A stretch of 64,000 nucleotides of DNA, from positions 18,992 to 82,991 of the forward strand of contig CAZLZO010000003.1 of the NCBI GenBank assembly GCA_964564025.1, written 5' to 3'. Below are positions 34,589 through 44,589 of the stretch, in pieces. This DNA is from DRYM01 sp964564025 (lineage in GTDB: Archaea; Thermoproteota; Thermoprotei_A; EX4484-217-1). The position numbers and the translations under genes are program-made. Position 1 is the stretch's first letter; each line of letters opens with the position of its first letter. The notes under the pieces were generated by a model. It was not told where the DNA came from. It saw nothing but the letters and a program-made list of their open reading frames with translations, and ran no database searches.

Positions 34589-36211
34589 TTACTCTTTCCA
34601 GTATAGTAGCCAGTATCTGAACTGCATTGTTGGGTCCAGTATTATTCCTCCAACATTCTTCTTAGCTACTACAAATAGTTTCCCTTGCACTAACGGTATT
34701 ATTGGTACTTCATCAGCAAGAATATCTTGTACTCGTTCATAATATGGTGTTCTCTCTTCAGGTGATAGCTTAACTGCTGCTTCATCAAGTAATGCGTTAA
34801 CCTCAGGGTTAGCATATCCTGAACCTGTCCACTTATTTGCTTCACTATGTAGGAATGGTGTTGTATAGTCATCTGGGTCTATGTAGTCAGGATACCATCC
34901 GAATAGTGAAAGCTGCATTGCGCCTTTACGTGCAAAGTCTAGATACTGAGACCACTCCGCACTTTTAACAGTTACTTTAATCATACCTGTTGCTTCAAAT
35001 TGCTCCTTCAGAACAGCGGCAAGATCCTTCTCTGCGTCTCCATAGTGTGTTGGCGTATACCATAACTCTATTTCTAATGGATTATCTTCGCTGTACCCGG
35101 CTTTCTTAAGTAATTGCTTAGCTAATTCGAGATTTGCTTTTTCACCATACTTCTCCTTGAAAACTGGTTTATAACTCCACATACCTTCAGGTATTAGGCT
35201 GTATAGTGGAGTCCACGTTCCAAGATATACTCTCTCGGAAATATCAACTCTATCAACTGCGGCTGCTAATGCTTGTCTTACAAGCTTATTGTCTGTTCCA
35301 GACATTTTAACATTAATTATAATGTATCTTATGGCTGCCCCGGGAACTTCTATTACTTGGAAGTTCGGGTTCTTCTTTAAACTTTCAATATCAGCTGGGT
35401 TAAGCGTTCTCCAGGCAATATCTATTTCTCCTCTTTCAAGAGCTAGTCTCAGTGTTGTAGCATCCTTGTAGAACCTTATAATGACGGTTTTTATCTTAGG
35501 AGGTTCTCCATAATAGTACGGGTTAGCTTCTAAAACAAGCTCTTGATCTCTAACCCATTTAACTATTCTGTAGGGTCCTACTCCACCAGCTGTTTGATCA
35601 CTGTCTATTTCATTAGGTTTATATGCTGGGTGAACCGGGAAGTACGGTGGTGTTGCAACTAGCGCAGGGAAGTAGGATACTGGCTTCTTTAAAGTAAACT
35701 TAACTGTGTAATCATCTAAGGCTTCAACATCCTCCACAAACTCCGTAACTAGCCATGCAGGGTCACCATTAATTTGCATAACCCTCTTAATAGATTTTAC
35801 AACATCTTTAGCTGTGCATGGTGTTCCATCAGCGAATTTTAGGTCTTTTCTTAAGTGGAAAATGTATACCTTACCATCCTCTTTTACCTCGTATGATTCA
35901 GCAATACCGTATGTTAGGTCTGTTGTTCCAGGCTTATATTTCATTAAACCTTCCATAGTGTTTTGCAAAACTTCCCATGTAAAGAAGTCGTATGCGTTAG
36001 CTGGGTCTAGGTCAGAAACTTTATCTGTAACACCTATTACTATTTGGTTCTTTACTGTTTTTGTAGGTGTTGTTTCAGTAGGTGAAGTCGGTGAAGGTGA
36101 CGGAGATGGTTTAGGCTGCATTACAAAGTATGCTCCAGCAACTACAGCTATTATTACAATCAGCGCTACAGCTATTGCTGCAGTTTTCGAAACAGCCTTT
36201 GCTAATTTCAT
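34589..36211 (-). CDS. Oligopeptide/dipeptide-type ABC importer binding protein
   Basis: 540 residues from the ATG at 36211, chosen because GGTGA is 7 bases upstream and the signal MKLAKAVSKTAAIAVALIV begins there. The hydrophobic anchor is followed by a Pro/Ser/Thr-rich linker (KPSPSPSPTSPTETTPT), then a SBP_bac_5 domain: VSDLDPANAYDFFTWEVLQN, YIFHLRKDLKFADGTPCTAKD, GVGPYRIVKW and IPEGMWSYKP. It would capture peptides or a related solute outside the cell. Highly expressed binding proteins of this type normally lie first in the operon, as here. Confidence 0.93.
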   Translation of the reverse strand: MKLAKAVSKTAAIAVALIVIIAVVAGAYFVMQPKPSPSPSPTSPTETTPTKTVKNQIVIGVTDKVSDLDPANAYDFFTWEVLQNTMEGLMKYKPGTTDLTYGIAESYEVKEDGKVYIFHLRKDLKFADGTPCTAKDVVKSIKRVMQINGDPAWLVTEFVEDVEALDDYTVKFTLKKPVSYFPALVATPPYFPVHPAYKPNEIDSDQTAGGVGPYRIVKWVRDQELVLEANPYYYGEPPKIKTVIIRFYKDATTLRLALERGEIDIAWRTLNPADIESLKKNPNFQVIEVPGAAIRYIIINVKMSGTDNKLVRQALAAAVDRVDISERVYLGTWTPLYSLIPEGMWSYKPVFKEKYGEKANLELAKQLLKKAGYSEDNPLEIELWYTPTHYGDAEKDLAAVLKEQFEATGMIKVTVKSAEWSQYLDFARKGAMQLSLFGWYPDYIDPDDYTTPFLHSEANKWTGSGYANPEVNALLDEAAVKLSPEERTPYYERVQDILADEVPIIPLVQGKLFVVAKKNVGGIILDPTMQFRYWLLYWKE

Positions 36212-36408
36212 ATTGTTTTTCACCGACTCCAAAATACTCAAATGGAGCATAATAAATTTTTTCTTAATAGCTAAACATAGAGTAATGGGTTTGTTCCACG
36301 TAGTCTACAACATTAACTAACGATTTTTATCAAAGAAAATGTTAGACCTTTAAACTTAAGCTTATATGTGTTTTATTATGGTATTATATTATGTAGGTAT
36401 TTTGTAAA

Positions 36409-37065
36409 ATGAGAAACATTTACAAATGTATTATTTGCGGAAAATACGTGGAAGAAGGATTCCACTGCAGCAAAAAAGCTGTTCTTCTAATGGATTTTAG
36501 TAGACGCTTACGTTTAAGCAGGCTTCTCTCATTCATTTTAAGGCATTCTCCTCAATCAATTAAGGTGGAAATGGATGAAGAGGGTTGGGTTAATGTTGAC
36601 GACATAGTCTATGGTATTAAGAATTTTTGGAGGAATCGTGAACAGTATCAGTGGGTTACAAGAGAGCACATTACAGCTCTAGTAATGCTTGATCCCAAAG
36701 GTAGATTTGAGTTAAAAAATAACATGATAAGAGCACGTTATGGCCATAATATTACACTTAATGTTGAAATTAAATATGAAGAAGATAAACATGTAAAAAC
36801 GCTATACCATGGTACATCAAATGAAAGGTTAAAGTCTATTTTAAAAGAGGGAATAAAGCCTATGAGAAGAAAATATGTTCATTTAACCCTGGACCCTAGT
36901 GAAGCGTGCGAAACAGCACGAAGGCACAGCGGTACAGCCATAATTTTAAAAGTTGATGCTGAATGCCTTAGAAAAAATGGTTACAAGATTTTCATTGGCT
37001 CGTACCGTGTTAGGCTTGTAAAATATGTTCCTCCAGAATGCATCGATAATATAAATGAATGTTAA
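36409..37065 (+). CDS. kptA: RNA 2'-phosphotransferase (Tpt1/KptA)
   Basis: 218 residues. An N-terminal zinc-finger-like CIICGKYVEEGFHCSKK precedes the KptA fold: RLSRLLSFILRHSPQ, EEGWVNVDDI, RFELKNNMIRARYGH, LYHGTSNERL and YVHLTLDPSEA. The family transfers a splice-junction 2'-phosphate from RNA to NAD. In archaea tRNA splicing does not leave such a phosphate, so the physiological role is unclear. It stands alone between the peptide importer and the symporter. ATG start. Confidence 0.93.
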   Translation: MRNIYKCIICGKYVEEGFHCSKKAVLLMDFSRRLRLSRLLSFILRHSPQSIKVEMDEEGWVNVDDIVYGIKNFWRNREQYQWVTREHITALVMLDPKGRFELKNNMIRARYGHNITLNVEIKYEEDKHVKTLYHGTSNERLKSILKEGIKPMRRKYVHLTLDPSEACETARRHSGTAIILKVDAECLRKNGYKIFIGSYRVRLVKYVPPECIDNINEC

Positions 37066-37153
37066 TTATTCCTACTATTGTCTAAACTAATGTTAGCGAA
37101 AAGAAAGGGAGACGAAATATTTAAAGAAAAAGTTTATTTGAACTTTCATCACT

Positions 37154-38680
37154 TTATGTGCGCTTTTCAGTTATTAGCTTGTATGTTGGTGTATACATGG
37201 ATCTTACGAAGTCTTTGACAAATTCTCTAACTGCCTCCGTTGCTGGTGCAGCTCCACCAGTAACTTCTCCTGTTTCATAGACGTGTCTGCTATAGAAGTC
37301 CTTAATTAGCTTGATAGCTACTGGAGCAAAGTATACTACTGCAATTAGGTTCGGTATAGCCATTAAGCCGTTTGTCATGTCTGAGAATGTCCAGAAGGTT
37401 TCGAATAATTCTCCAGCAACTGCTGCAGGTATAATGGGCACTATCCAGATAACTCTCCATAGCCATATCATCGGCTTCTCAGGTAGCTTTAGTGTAACTA
37501 CCCAGAAGTATCTCCAGTTAACTTCACCGTACCATTCCCATGTTAAAATCGTTGTAAAAGCGAATAGTCCTAAAGCAATACCTAGTATTATCGGTGCCCA
37601 GAAGCCATATCCTCTGAAGAACGCTTCCATGGCTAATGCTGCGCCCGAAAGCTCTGGTTTCTCAATATATGCTTGAGTTGTTATGTCTGCTATGACTGTT
37701 ACTGTACAAATAACTATGGTGTCCATGAATACCTCGAATACACCATAGAAGCCTTGTCTTCCTGGGTGATCTGACTCAGCGAATGCGTAAGCGTTCGGAG
37801 CGCTTCCTAAACCTGCTTCATTGGAGAATAATCCTCTAGCGAAGCCGTATCTAATGGCCGAATACACAGTCCAGCCTGCTAGACCGCCTGCTGTAGCCAT
37901 AGGCGTGAATGCATATGTGAATATCTTTGCTATGGTATCTCCAAAGTTGTGTCCGAACATTATCCATAAGCCTATGCCGAATATGATATACCATGCTGAC
38001 ATGAAGGGTATCACGTAGTTAGCGACTTCAGCAATTCTTCTTATACCTCCTAGAACGACTAGGGCTGTAGCAATGACTATTATAATACCTACTGCAAGTC
38101 TAACGTTAAATATTCCTTCAGGCGTGGTCACACCAAATGCTTTAGCTACATACTCTGCTCCTAAAGCTACGTTGTTTGCTTGAACCATGTTGCCTATGCC
38201 GAAAGCAGCAATCCAAGCGAATAAGGCGAAAAACACAGCCAATACCGGACCTATTACAGGTACTCTTCTAACGTAGTACGCAGTACCTCCTTCAATTCTA
38301 CCGTCAGGTAACACTCTTCTAGACCACATACCTAATGTTACTTCAGCAGATTTTGTAGCCATACCTAAGAGGGCACAAATCCACATCCAGAATACTGCAC
38401 CAGGACCTCCTAGGTGAACTGCAGTGGATGCGCCAGCAATGTTACCTACACCTATAGTTGCACCCATGACAGTAGCCCAGATCTTGAAGGGATGAACTTC
38501 TCCTGCTCCTCTTTTACCTCTCCAAGTCATTGTTTTAAGGGCGAGCGGGAACTTCCTTATTTGATAGAAGCCGCCGAGAATGCTTAGCGTAACACCGGTC
38601 GACACCAGCAGTATGATCATTGGCAGGCCCCAGACAATTCCGTCAATGTAGTTTATTAACCATATTATGTCTATTTGCAT
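37154..38680 (-). CDS. Sodium/alanine-type symporter (AGCS family)
   Basis: 508 residues with about ten to eleven hydrophobic segments. AGCS landmarks are GATIGVGNIAGASTAVHLGG, the GPGAVFWMW motif region, GLFSNEAGLGSAPNAYAFAE and a C-terminal WEWYGEVNWRYFW. It couples import of alanine, glycine or a related amino acid to sodium. It is transcribed away from an 84-residue membrane protein gene with a 140 bp shared promoter region. Confidence 0.93.
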   Translation of the reverse strand: MQIDIIWLINYIDGIVWGLPMIILLVSTGVTLSILGGFYQIRKFPLALKTMTWRGKRGAGEVHPFKIWATVMGATIGVGNIAGASTAVHLGGPGAVFWMWICALLGMATKSAEVTLGMWSRRVLPDGRIEGGTAYYVRRVPVIGPVLAVFFALFAWIAAFGIGNMVQANNVALGAEYVAKAFGVTTPEGIFNVRLAVGIIIVIATALVVLGGIRRIAEVANYVIPFMSAWYIIFGIGLWIMFGHNFGDTIAKIFTYAFTPMATAGGLAGWTVYSAIRYGFARGLFSNEAGLGSAPNAYAFAESDHPGRQGFYGVFEVFMDTIVICTVTVIADITTQAYIEKPELSGAALAMEAFFRGYGFWAPIILGIALGLFAFTTILTWEWYGEVNWRYFWVVTLKLPEKPMIWLWRVIWIVPIIPAAVAGELFETFWTFSDMTNGLMAIPNLIAVVYFAPVAIKLIKDFYSRHVYETGEVTGGAAPATEAVREFVKDFVRSMYTPTYKLITEKRT

Positions 38681-38820
38681 CTAATATCACCAAACCCGAA
38701 GGTAATAAATTCCGTTATTATTGTATTGTTCTAAGATAAAAAAATTTTTCTATCTTCAAGAGCGTTGTTGGTTAAAATTTATATATTTAGGTTAAGAGCA
38801 TATATTATTGGTGAAGACTT

Positions 38821-39075
38821 TTGGCAAAATACGAAGTTAAGGGCAAAGAAAGAGATGTACTATTTGGCACATGGATTATAATAGTACTACTGCTAGCCGG
38901 CGCAATAATAGCGTTAGGATATGCTGAAGCACCCGTATTTCCAGAGTCTAAGGCTGTAGAGGTTCCTGCAGACATAGGAGCACACATAGGCACCATAGTT
39001 CTCTTAGTGATTCTTGAAGCTATTGCCTGGACTCAAGGAAGAAAAGTTGTAGAAGTTGTCGAAGCCCCAAAGTAA
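38821..39075 (+). CDS. Small two-helix membrane protein beside the symporter
   Basis: 84 residues from TTG 38821. I do not recognise a family. Two hydrophobic segments are visible, WIIIVLLLAGAIIALGYA (about 18-35) and IGTIVLLVILEAIAWTQG (about 55-72), with a short acidic loop between and charged ends. TTTATATATT at 38777-38786 lies at the distance expected of a promoter. The coding bias resembles its neighbours and the gap is otherwise unexplained, so I take it as real. It is divergent from the AGCS symporter and may be an accessory subunit; this is inference. Confidence 0.65.
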   Translation: MAKYEVKGKERDVLFGTWIIIVLLLAGAIIALGYAEAPVFPESKAVEVPADIGAHIGTIVLLVILEAIAWTQGRKVVEVVEAPK

Positions 39076-39197
39076 AAAGCCTTAGTTTATAAACTTCTTT
39101 CTTTCACTTTCAACATATTTTATGTGGAACGCGGCTTCACAATAATATATGGCATTAGATAAATTATTAATTAATGCTAAATAAGTAATGTCGTAGG

Positions 39198-40460
39198 ATG
39201 ATTATTTTGAAGTATAAATTCATTAGAGTACTTAATAACGTTGAAAACGTAATTAAAATGTTAAAATCAAAAATAAACATTAAACCACGTATTTTTAAAG
39301 TAAATGTTGTAGAATCTGTAGGGTACTTTGCTGCAGAAAACATATATGCTTCATTCGATTACCCACCATATCATAGAAGCGCAGTTGACGGCTTCGCTGT
39401 AAGGGCTGAAGATGTATCTAGTGCATCACAGTTTAATCCTGCAGTACTCAAGTTAATAGGATTTATGCATACCAATGATACTCCCGAAAAGTATGTTGTA
39501 AAGAAGGGGGAATGTGTTGAAGTAACAACTGGGGCACCATTGCCCTTAGGTGCAAACGCCGTTGTTATGGCTGAATACGCTAGAAAACTACCAAATAATG
39601 AAGTTGAAATAATGAAACCTGTTGCTCCATGGGATAATGTTTCTCTTAAAGGTGAAGATGTTAGGAGGGGGCAACTAATTATTAGAAAGGGCGAGGTTAT
39701 TAAACCTTGGCATGTAGGGTTATTAGCAACACTTAACATAGTTGAAATTAAGGTTTTTGATAAGCTTAAAGCCTCCGTATTAGGGGTTGGAGACGAACTA
39801 ATACCTTTAGGTTCAAAAATCGAGCCTGGAAAAATAGTTTCCTCAACAATGTATCTTGTAAAAGCGTTTCTTAGCGAATTAAGTGTTAACGTTGTTTATA
39901 CAGGGATTGTTCCTGACGAAGTTAAAGTGATTAGTTTAAAAGTTAGAGAAGCCCTTTCAAAATCCGATGTTGTGTTTACAACTGGCGGAACAAGTGTTGG
40001 TCTTAGAGACTTCACTGTGGAAGCAGTTAGAAAATTAAATCCCGACTTCTTTCTTCACGGAGTAGCTATAAAGCCAGGTAAACCCATGGCCGTAGCTACA
40101 GTTAAGGGGAAACCAGTATTTATGCTTTCAGGATACCCTGTAGCAGCATATACTGAGCTTATAGCCGTATTTGAGCCAATATATTATAGCATATATGGCT
40201 CAAAAATTCCACCAAAACCCACTATTAAAGGAAGACTTGTTAGGAGAGTTTATGTAGAGCCAGGTATTAGAGGTTACGTTAGAGTAAAGGTTTTTAAGAA
40301 AAATAACGAAGTACTTATCGAACCCCTTATGGTTACGGGTTCAGGTATACTTTCCACATTAATTGAGGGTAATGGATTATTGGTTGTACCCGAGAATGTA
40401 GAGGGATATGATGAAGGAGATGAGGTGGAGGTCATTTTAACAAACCCTATTGGAGAATGA
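39198..40460 (+). CDS. moeA: Molybdopterin molybdotransferase MoeA
   Basis: 420 residues. MoeA motifs are YPPYHRSAVDGFAVRAEDV, VEVTTGAPLPLGANAVVMAE, VGDELIPLG, VFTTGGTSVGLRDF, VAIKPGKPMAVA and a C-terminal LSGYPVAAYTEL. It inserts molybdate or tungstate into adenylated molybdopterin. The N-terminus could instead begin at the TTG at 39207. A second MoeA overlaps its end, so both are co-transcribed. Confidence 0.93.
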   Translation: MIILKYKFIRVLNNVENVIKMLKSKINIKPRIFKVNVVESVGYFAAENIYASFDYPPYHRSAVDGFAVRAEDVSSASQFNPAVLKLIGFMHTNDTPEKYVVKKGECVEVTTGAPLPLGANAVVMAEYARKLPNNEVEIMKPVAPWDNVSLKGEDVRRGQLIIRKGEVIKPWHVGLLATLNIVEIKVFDKLKASVLGVGDELIPLGSKIEPGKIVSSTMYLVKAFLSELSVNVVYTGIVPDEVKVISLKVREALSKSDVVFTTGGTSVGLRDFTVEAVRKLNPDFFLHGVAIKPGKPMAVATVKGKPVFMLSGYPVAAYTELIAVFEPIYYSIYGSKIPPKPTIKGRLVRRVYVEPGIRGYVRVKVFKKNNEVLIEPLMVTGSGILSTLIEGNGLLVVPENVEGYDEGDEVEVILTNPIGE

Positions 40461-40467
40461 GAATGCT

Positions 40468-42447
40468 ATGTATAAGAGGAAAATATTTCATAAACTAATA
40501 ACTCCTGAAGAGGCTATGAGGAAAATAGAAAGATATGTTAAACTTAGGCCTTTAGGGGTAGAGGAAGTAACTTTAGAAAACGCTTTAAACAGGGTATTAG
40601 CTGAAGATGTTATAGCAAAAGCTGATGTTCCACCATTTGATAGAGCAACTGTTGACGGCTATGCTGTTAGAAGCTTAGATGTTGCTGGAGCTAGAGAAGA
40701 TAGGCCAGTTAAGCTTAAAATTATAGGTAAGGTCGAAGCAGGTGAAACACCGCAGTTTCACGTGGAACCTGGAGAAGCTGTTGAAATAGCTACCGGAGCT
40801 CCACTACCACCAGGCACAGATGCTGTGGTTATGGTTGAATTCACACGTAGAAAAGGAGACATTGTCGAAGTTTTTAAGCCTGTTCCTCCGGGAGGTAATG
40901 TTGCTCAAACGGCTTCAGATGTTATGTTAGGTGAAACAGTAGCGTACAAGGGGACGTTACTTACACCACAAATTATAGGTGCTTTAGCAGCCATTGGTAT
41001 TAGGAAAGTTCTAGTTTATAGGAAACCTAAAATTGCAATTATAAGTACTGGGAATGAGCTGCAACAGCCTGGAAGCCCTTTAAAGTATGGTAAAATATAT
41101 GATGTAAACTCCTTTTCACTATACTCATTAGTTATAGAAGATGGAGGCTTACCTGAAATACTAGGTGTAATTCCTGACTCTTACACTAAACTTAAGAAAG
41201 TTATTAGTGAAGCATTGAGAAAATATGATTTAATAATAACATCTGGCAGTACGTCAGCAGGCGCTGGAGACCTATTATATAGAGTTCTTGACGAAATAGG
41301 TTCGCCAGGCATCATAGTTCATGGACTCAATATTAAGCCTGGTAAACCAACAATAATCGCTATAGTGAACGGGAAATTGGTTTTTGGTTTACCAGGTTAC
41401 CCTGTTTCTTGTCTCATGAATTATAATTTAATAGTAAAACCGATAATAAGGAAACTTGCTGGTCTCCTTGTTGAAGAAAATAGTACGGTTAAAGCTATTC
41501 TCCCATTAAGGATTTTTGGAGAGAAAGGAAGGAGAACATATGTTCCAGTGGCTTTAATACGTAGAGGCAATGGAAAATGGTCAGCTTATCCTGTAGGCGG
41601 CGATAGTGGTAGTATTGTAAGGCTCTCAAGAAGCGACGGCTACATTGTTATTCCAGAGAATATAAGTTTCATTGAAGAAAATAGTGAAGTCATTGTTCAC
41701 CTATTTTCCTCAAATTTTGGTGCAGATTTAAACTTCATGGGAAGCCATTGTCCCATGGTTGAAAAGTTGTTTGAAATTCTTAGGGAAAAATATAATGTGA
41801 GACTATTAAACATAGGGTCTTTAGGAGGATTACTTGCTATTAAGAGAGGAGAAGCAGATATTGCAGGAATACATCTTCTAGATAAAACCTCAAAAACATA
41901 CAATATGCCATTTATTAAAAAATATAGTGTAAAAAATGCTGTACTTGTTAAAGGCTACTACAGAGAACAGGGAATAATGGTCTCTAAAGGTAATCCCTTA
42001 GGAATCAAAAGTTTTGAGGACATTGTAGATAAAAATGTAAGGTTCATTAATAGAAATAAAGGTTCAGGAACAAGAACGTTAATAGATATTTTAGTGGAAG
42101 AAATTGCTAAGAAAAGAAATCTCGCAATAGAAGATATCATAAGGAAAATTGATGGATATTGGTTTGAAGCTAAAACACACTCCGCTGTTGCCGCAGCCAT
42201 AAAGTTTGGGAAAGCGGATGCAGGAGTAGGGTTAAGATACGTTGCTGAAGCTTATGGCTTAGACTTTATACCCTTAAGGGAGGAGGAGTACGACTTTCTC
42301 ATAAACTTCTCTTCTTTAAACAAAGCTGTAGTAAAAGAATTCATAAGGCATTTAAAGTCTAAAGACTTTATAGAATCACTTAAACACACAGTAGGTTATA
42401 GACCTAAAGATGACATAGGAGAAGTAGTAAGTTTAATACCGACATAG
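40468..42447 (+). CDS. moeA: MoeA fused to a periplasmic-binding-protein-like domain
   Basis: About 659 residues from ATG 40468 (a TTG at 40450 overlaps the upstream gene). Residues 1-400 are a second MoeA: PPFDRATVDGYAVRSLDVAG, EIATGAPLPPGTDAVVMVE, ITSGSTSAGAGDLLY and LNIKPGKPTIIA. Residues about 430-655 form a PBP-like domain (MGSHCPMVEKLFEILREKY, LLAIKRGEADIAGIHLLD, RNKGSGTRTLIDIL), an arrangement known in archaea and some bacteria and thought to bind molybdate, tungstate or another ligand. Together with the preceding moeA it indicates Mo/W enzymes in this organism. Confidence 0.92.
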   Translation: MYKRKIFHKLITPEEAMRKIERYVKLRPLGVEEVTLENALNRVLAEDVIAKADVPPFDRATVDGYAVRSLDVAGAREDRPVKLKIIGKVEAGETPQFHVEPGEAVEIATGAPLPPGTDAVVMVEFTRRKGDIVEVFKPVPPGGNVAQTASDVMLGETVAYKGTLLTPQIIGALAAIGIRKVLVYRKPKIAIISTGNELQQPGSPLKYGKIYDVNSFSLYSLVIEDGGLPEILGVIPDSYTKLKKVISEALRKYDLIITSGSTSAGAGDLLYRVLDEIGSPGIIVHGLNIKPGKPTIIAIVNGKLVFGLPGYPVSCLMNYNLIVKPIIRKLAGLLVEENSTVKAILPLRIFGEKGRRTYVPVALIRRGNGKWSAYPVGGDSGSIVRLSRSDGYIVIPENISFIEENSEVIVHLFSSNFGADLNFMGSHCPMVEKLFEILREKYNVRLLNIGSLGGLLAIKRGEADIAGIHLLDKTSKTYNMPFIKKYSVKNAVLVKGYYREQGIMVSKGNPLGIKSFEDIVDKNVRFINRNKGSGTRTLIDILVEEIAKKRNLAIEDIIRKIDGYWFEAKTHSAVAAAIKFGKADAGVGLRYVAEAYGLDFIPLREEEYDFLINFSSLNKAVVKEFIRHLKSKDFIESLKHTVGYRPKDDIGEVVSLIPT

Positions 42448-42551
42448 TGTTTACAAGTATCTAAGCTTTATCTTTTCAAATTTTCAACAATACCAGTAGA
42501 TGTTCAATAACCTTTTTAAAGAATTAGTTTTAGGAAAAACTAGAACCTACT

Positions 42552-43568
42552 TTAATCTGTTCGTACAAGTTCAAGCATTCTTCTATGCTCTTCCGGTGAT
42601 AACCTTCTCTTTAAGAAGAGTCTCGTACTAAAGTATCTCGCTGCGTAATCTGGTAAAATCGTTACCACTTTTCCTTCCCTTATACCGTATTTTTCAGCGG
42701 CTTTTATTGCAGCTACAACATTAGCTCCTGAAGATATACCTACAGCTAATCCCTCTAACCTAGCTATTTTCCTAGCCATTTCAACTGCTTCATCGCTACT
42801 TACTAAGACAAAGTCGTCAATTATATTGATATGTCTCTGTATTATTGCCGGTACAAACCCATCACCTATACCTTCTATTTCATGCCTCCCCCATGCCTTA
42901 CCCTTCCTCCAGAACCAATAAGCTGCAGTGGGACATTCTGCAGGCTCCATTGCAACAACCTTAACATTCGGGTTTGCTTCTTTTAGCCTTTTACCTACAC
43001 CTACTAGTGTTCCTCCAGTGCCTATTCCGGCAGTAAACAACTTTATTTCTTTGGGGTTTAGCTGCTTAATTATTTCTTTACCTGTTGATTCATAATGCCC
43101 TTTCACGTTTGCTTCATCATCCCATTGTTCAGCTACGAAGTATTTTTCAGGGTTTTCTTTAGCAAGTTTCCTAGCGTATTCTAAAGCTCCCATAGCATCG
43201 CTTTCTCCTCCAGGAGTGTATATTAGCTCGGCTCCGTAAAGCATGTCAAGCATTTTTCTTTCATAGCTCATTTCAACAGGCATTACTATGACTATTTTAT
43301 ATCCAAGATATGCTCCTATGCCAGCAAAAGCTATTCCAGTGTTACCTGTTGTAGGAACGAGAATGGTCATACCAGGCTTTAGTTTACCTTGCTTTTCAGC
43401 TTCCTTAATTATGTAATAAGCCATTCTATCCTTAATACTGCCTGTAGGGTTCATAAACTCGCATTTACCCCAAATTTCAAAAGGATAGTCTTTGTCTATT
43501 TTGGCCAGTCTAACTATTGGTGTATTACCTATTAGTTCAAGCATATTATTAGCAACCCGTAATGACAT
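42552..43568 (-). CDS. Cysteine synthase/cystathionine beta-synthase family enzyme
   Basis: 338 residues of the fold-type II PLP family. The PLP lysine is in FMNPTGSIKDRMAYYII, the substrate loop in PTTGNTGIAFAGIGA and the phosphate loop in FTAGIGTGGTLVGVG. EQWDDEANVKGHYESTG resembles cysteine synthases. It would make cysteine from O-acetylserine or O-phosphoserine, or act as cystathionine synthase; there is no CBS domain. The C-terminus (FLKRRLSPEEHRRMLELV) is a little longer than in CysK. Monocistronic by appearance. Confidence 0.87.
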   Translation of the reverse strand: MSLRVANNMLELIGNTPIVRLAKIDKDYPFEIWGKCEFMNPTGSIKDRMAYYIIKEAEKQGKLKPGMTILVPTTGNTGIAFAGIGAYLGYKIVIVMPVEMSYERKMLDMLYGAELIYTPGGESDAMGALEYARKLAKENPEKYFVAEQWDDEANVKGHYESTGKEIIKQLNPKEIKLFTAGIGTGGTLVGVGKRLKEANPNVKVVAMEPAECPTAAYWFWRKGKAWGRHEIEGIGDGFVPAIIQRHINIIDDFVLVSSDEAVEMARKIARLEGLAVGISSGANVVAAIKAAEKYGIREGKVVTILPDYAARYFSTRLFLKRRLSPEEHRRMLELVRTD

Positions 43569-43791
43569 CTACAAATAAACACCTCCTTTTTAGAATCTAC
43601 AACCCTCTTAGGGAGCAAGGATTTATAAAAAGTTACTTATAATCACATCGTTATATATGGAAAAATATAGGATAACAAGTTCTTACATTAAATGTTTAAA
43701 TATTTAATGTAGAAGCATTATTGAGGACTAAATCGTTTAAAAGGAGACTTATGCTTATCTATAAAAAACTTATTAAAACCTTTTACTCATT

Positions 43792-44445
43792 ATGAAATTA
43801 GTGAATGAGGAAATGAAATTCACGATCCCTCCTTTCTCATGGGAATACTTTATTAACGATTTTGTAATTGCAATACCTGCAGCTGCCATAATAGGTGCAA
43901 CGGTTTTCGGGACAAAGAAGTTAAAGAACCCTTGGGTTAATAGAAAAATTATTCATTTATCAGTAACTCCAGCAATACTAATGTATCTTTACGTGTTTAA
44001 AGAGCCTTATGCTTTCTTCATATACAGCATTATGATTACACTATTCTTACTTATACATCATTTAAAAAGTAGCGTTATGGAGTGGTTTCAATTAAAAGGA
44101 AACTTAGGTGAAGTCTACTTTGCTGCAAGTTTTGCTATTCTCTCAATAATATTTTGGGACTTAAGAGAGGTAGCTGCAGCAATAATGTTATTTATGGCTG
44201 TAGGCGATGCTATTACGGGACTTGTAAGATCTAGGGTATGTAGAGAACGCTGTAAACACTGGATAGGAAGCTTAGCAATGCTTATTACATCTTCCATTAT
44301 AGGCTTTGTTCTCATAGGTGCTTTAGGCGTATTGTTAGCTGTTTTAGCAACGATTTCCGAAAAACAATGGTTTATAGACGATAACATTTCTGTTCCACTA
44401 GTATCAGCACTAACTTTCTATATGATTAATTTCCTCCTCTCTTAA
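43792..44445 (+). CDS. Polyprenol/dolichol kinase-like membrane protein
   Basis: 217 residues with about six hydrophobic helices. The motif MAVGDAITGLVRSRVCRERC followed by KHWIGSLAMLITSS matches the CTP-dependent dolichol/phytol kinase and phosphatidate cytidylyltransferase-like family, where the Asp and the following KxxxGSLA are conserved. WVNRKIIHLSVTPAILMYL is the usual N-terminal histidine motif. Probable role is phosphorylation of an isoprenoid alcohol for lipid or glycan synthesis. Isolated gene upstream of the lysine operon. Confidence 0.75.
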   Translation: MKLVNEEMKFTIPPFSWEYFINDFVIAIPAAAIIGATVFGTKKLKNPWVNRKIIHLSVTPAILMYLYVFKEPYAFFIYSIMITLFLLIHHLKSSVMEWFQLKGNLGEVYFAASFAILSIIFWDLREVAAAIMLFMAVGDAITGLVRSRVCRERCKHWIGSLAMLITSSIIGFVLIGALGVLLAVLATISEKQWFIDDNISVPLVSALTFYMINFLLS

Positions 44446-44535
44446 TGAAGTAATTATTTTGAATATTACAATAGCTTCACGTACGATACACGCACCTATA
44501 CGATCTTATATTTCGTACATTGCATTTCTCGAAAA

Positions 44536-44550
44536 GTTTAAGTATATTTC
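44536..44550 (+). promoter_or_regulatory. TATA-like promoter of the lysine operon, with ribosome binding site at 44576-44582
   Basis: CGAAAAGTTTAAGTATATTTC fits a BRE plus TATA pattern. AAAGGTG (44576-44582) stands 7 bases before the ATG at 44590 and decides that start over an out-of-frame ATG at 44586. Pattern-based. Confidence 0.5.
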
Positions 44551-44589
44551 ATGAGCCAGCAATTACCAAGGACATAAAGGTGCTAATGA

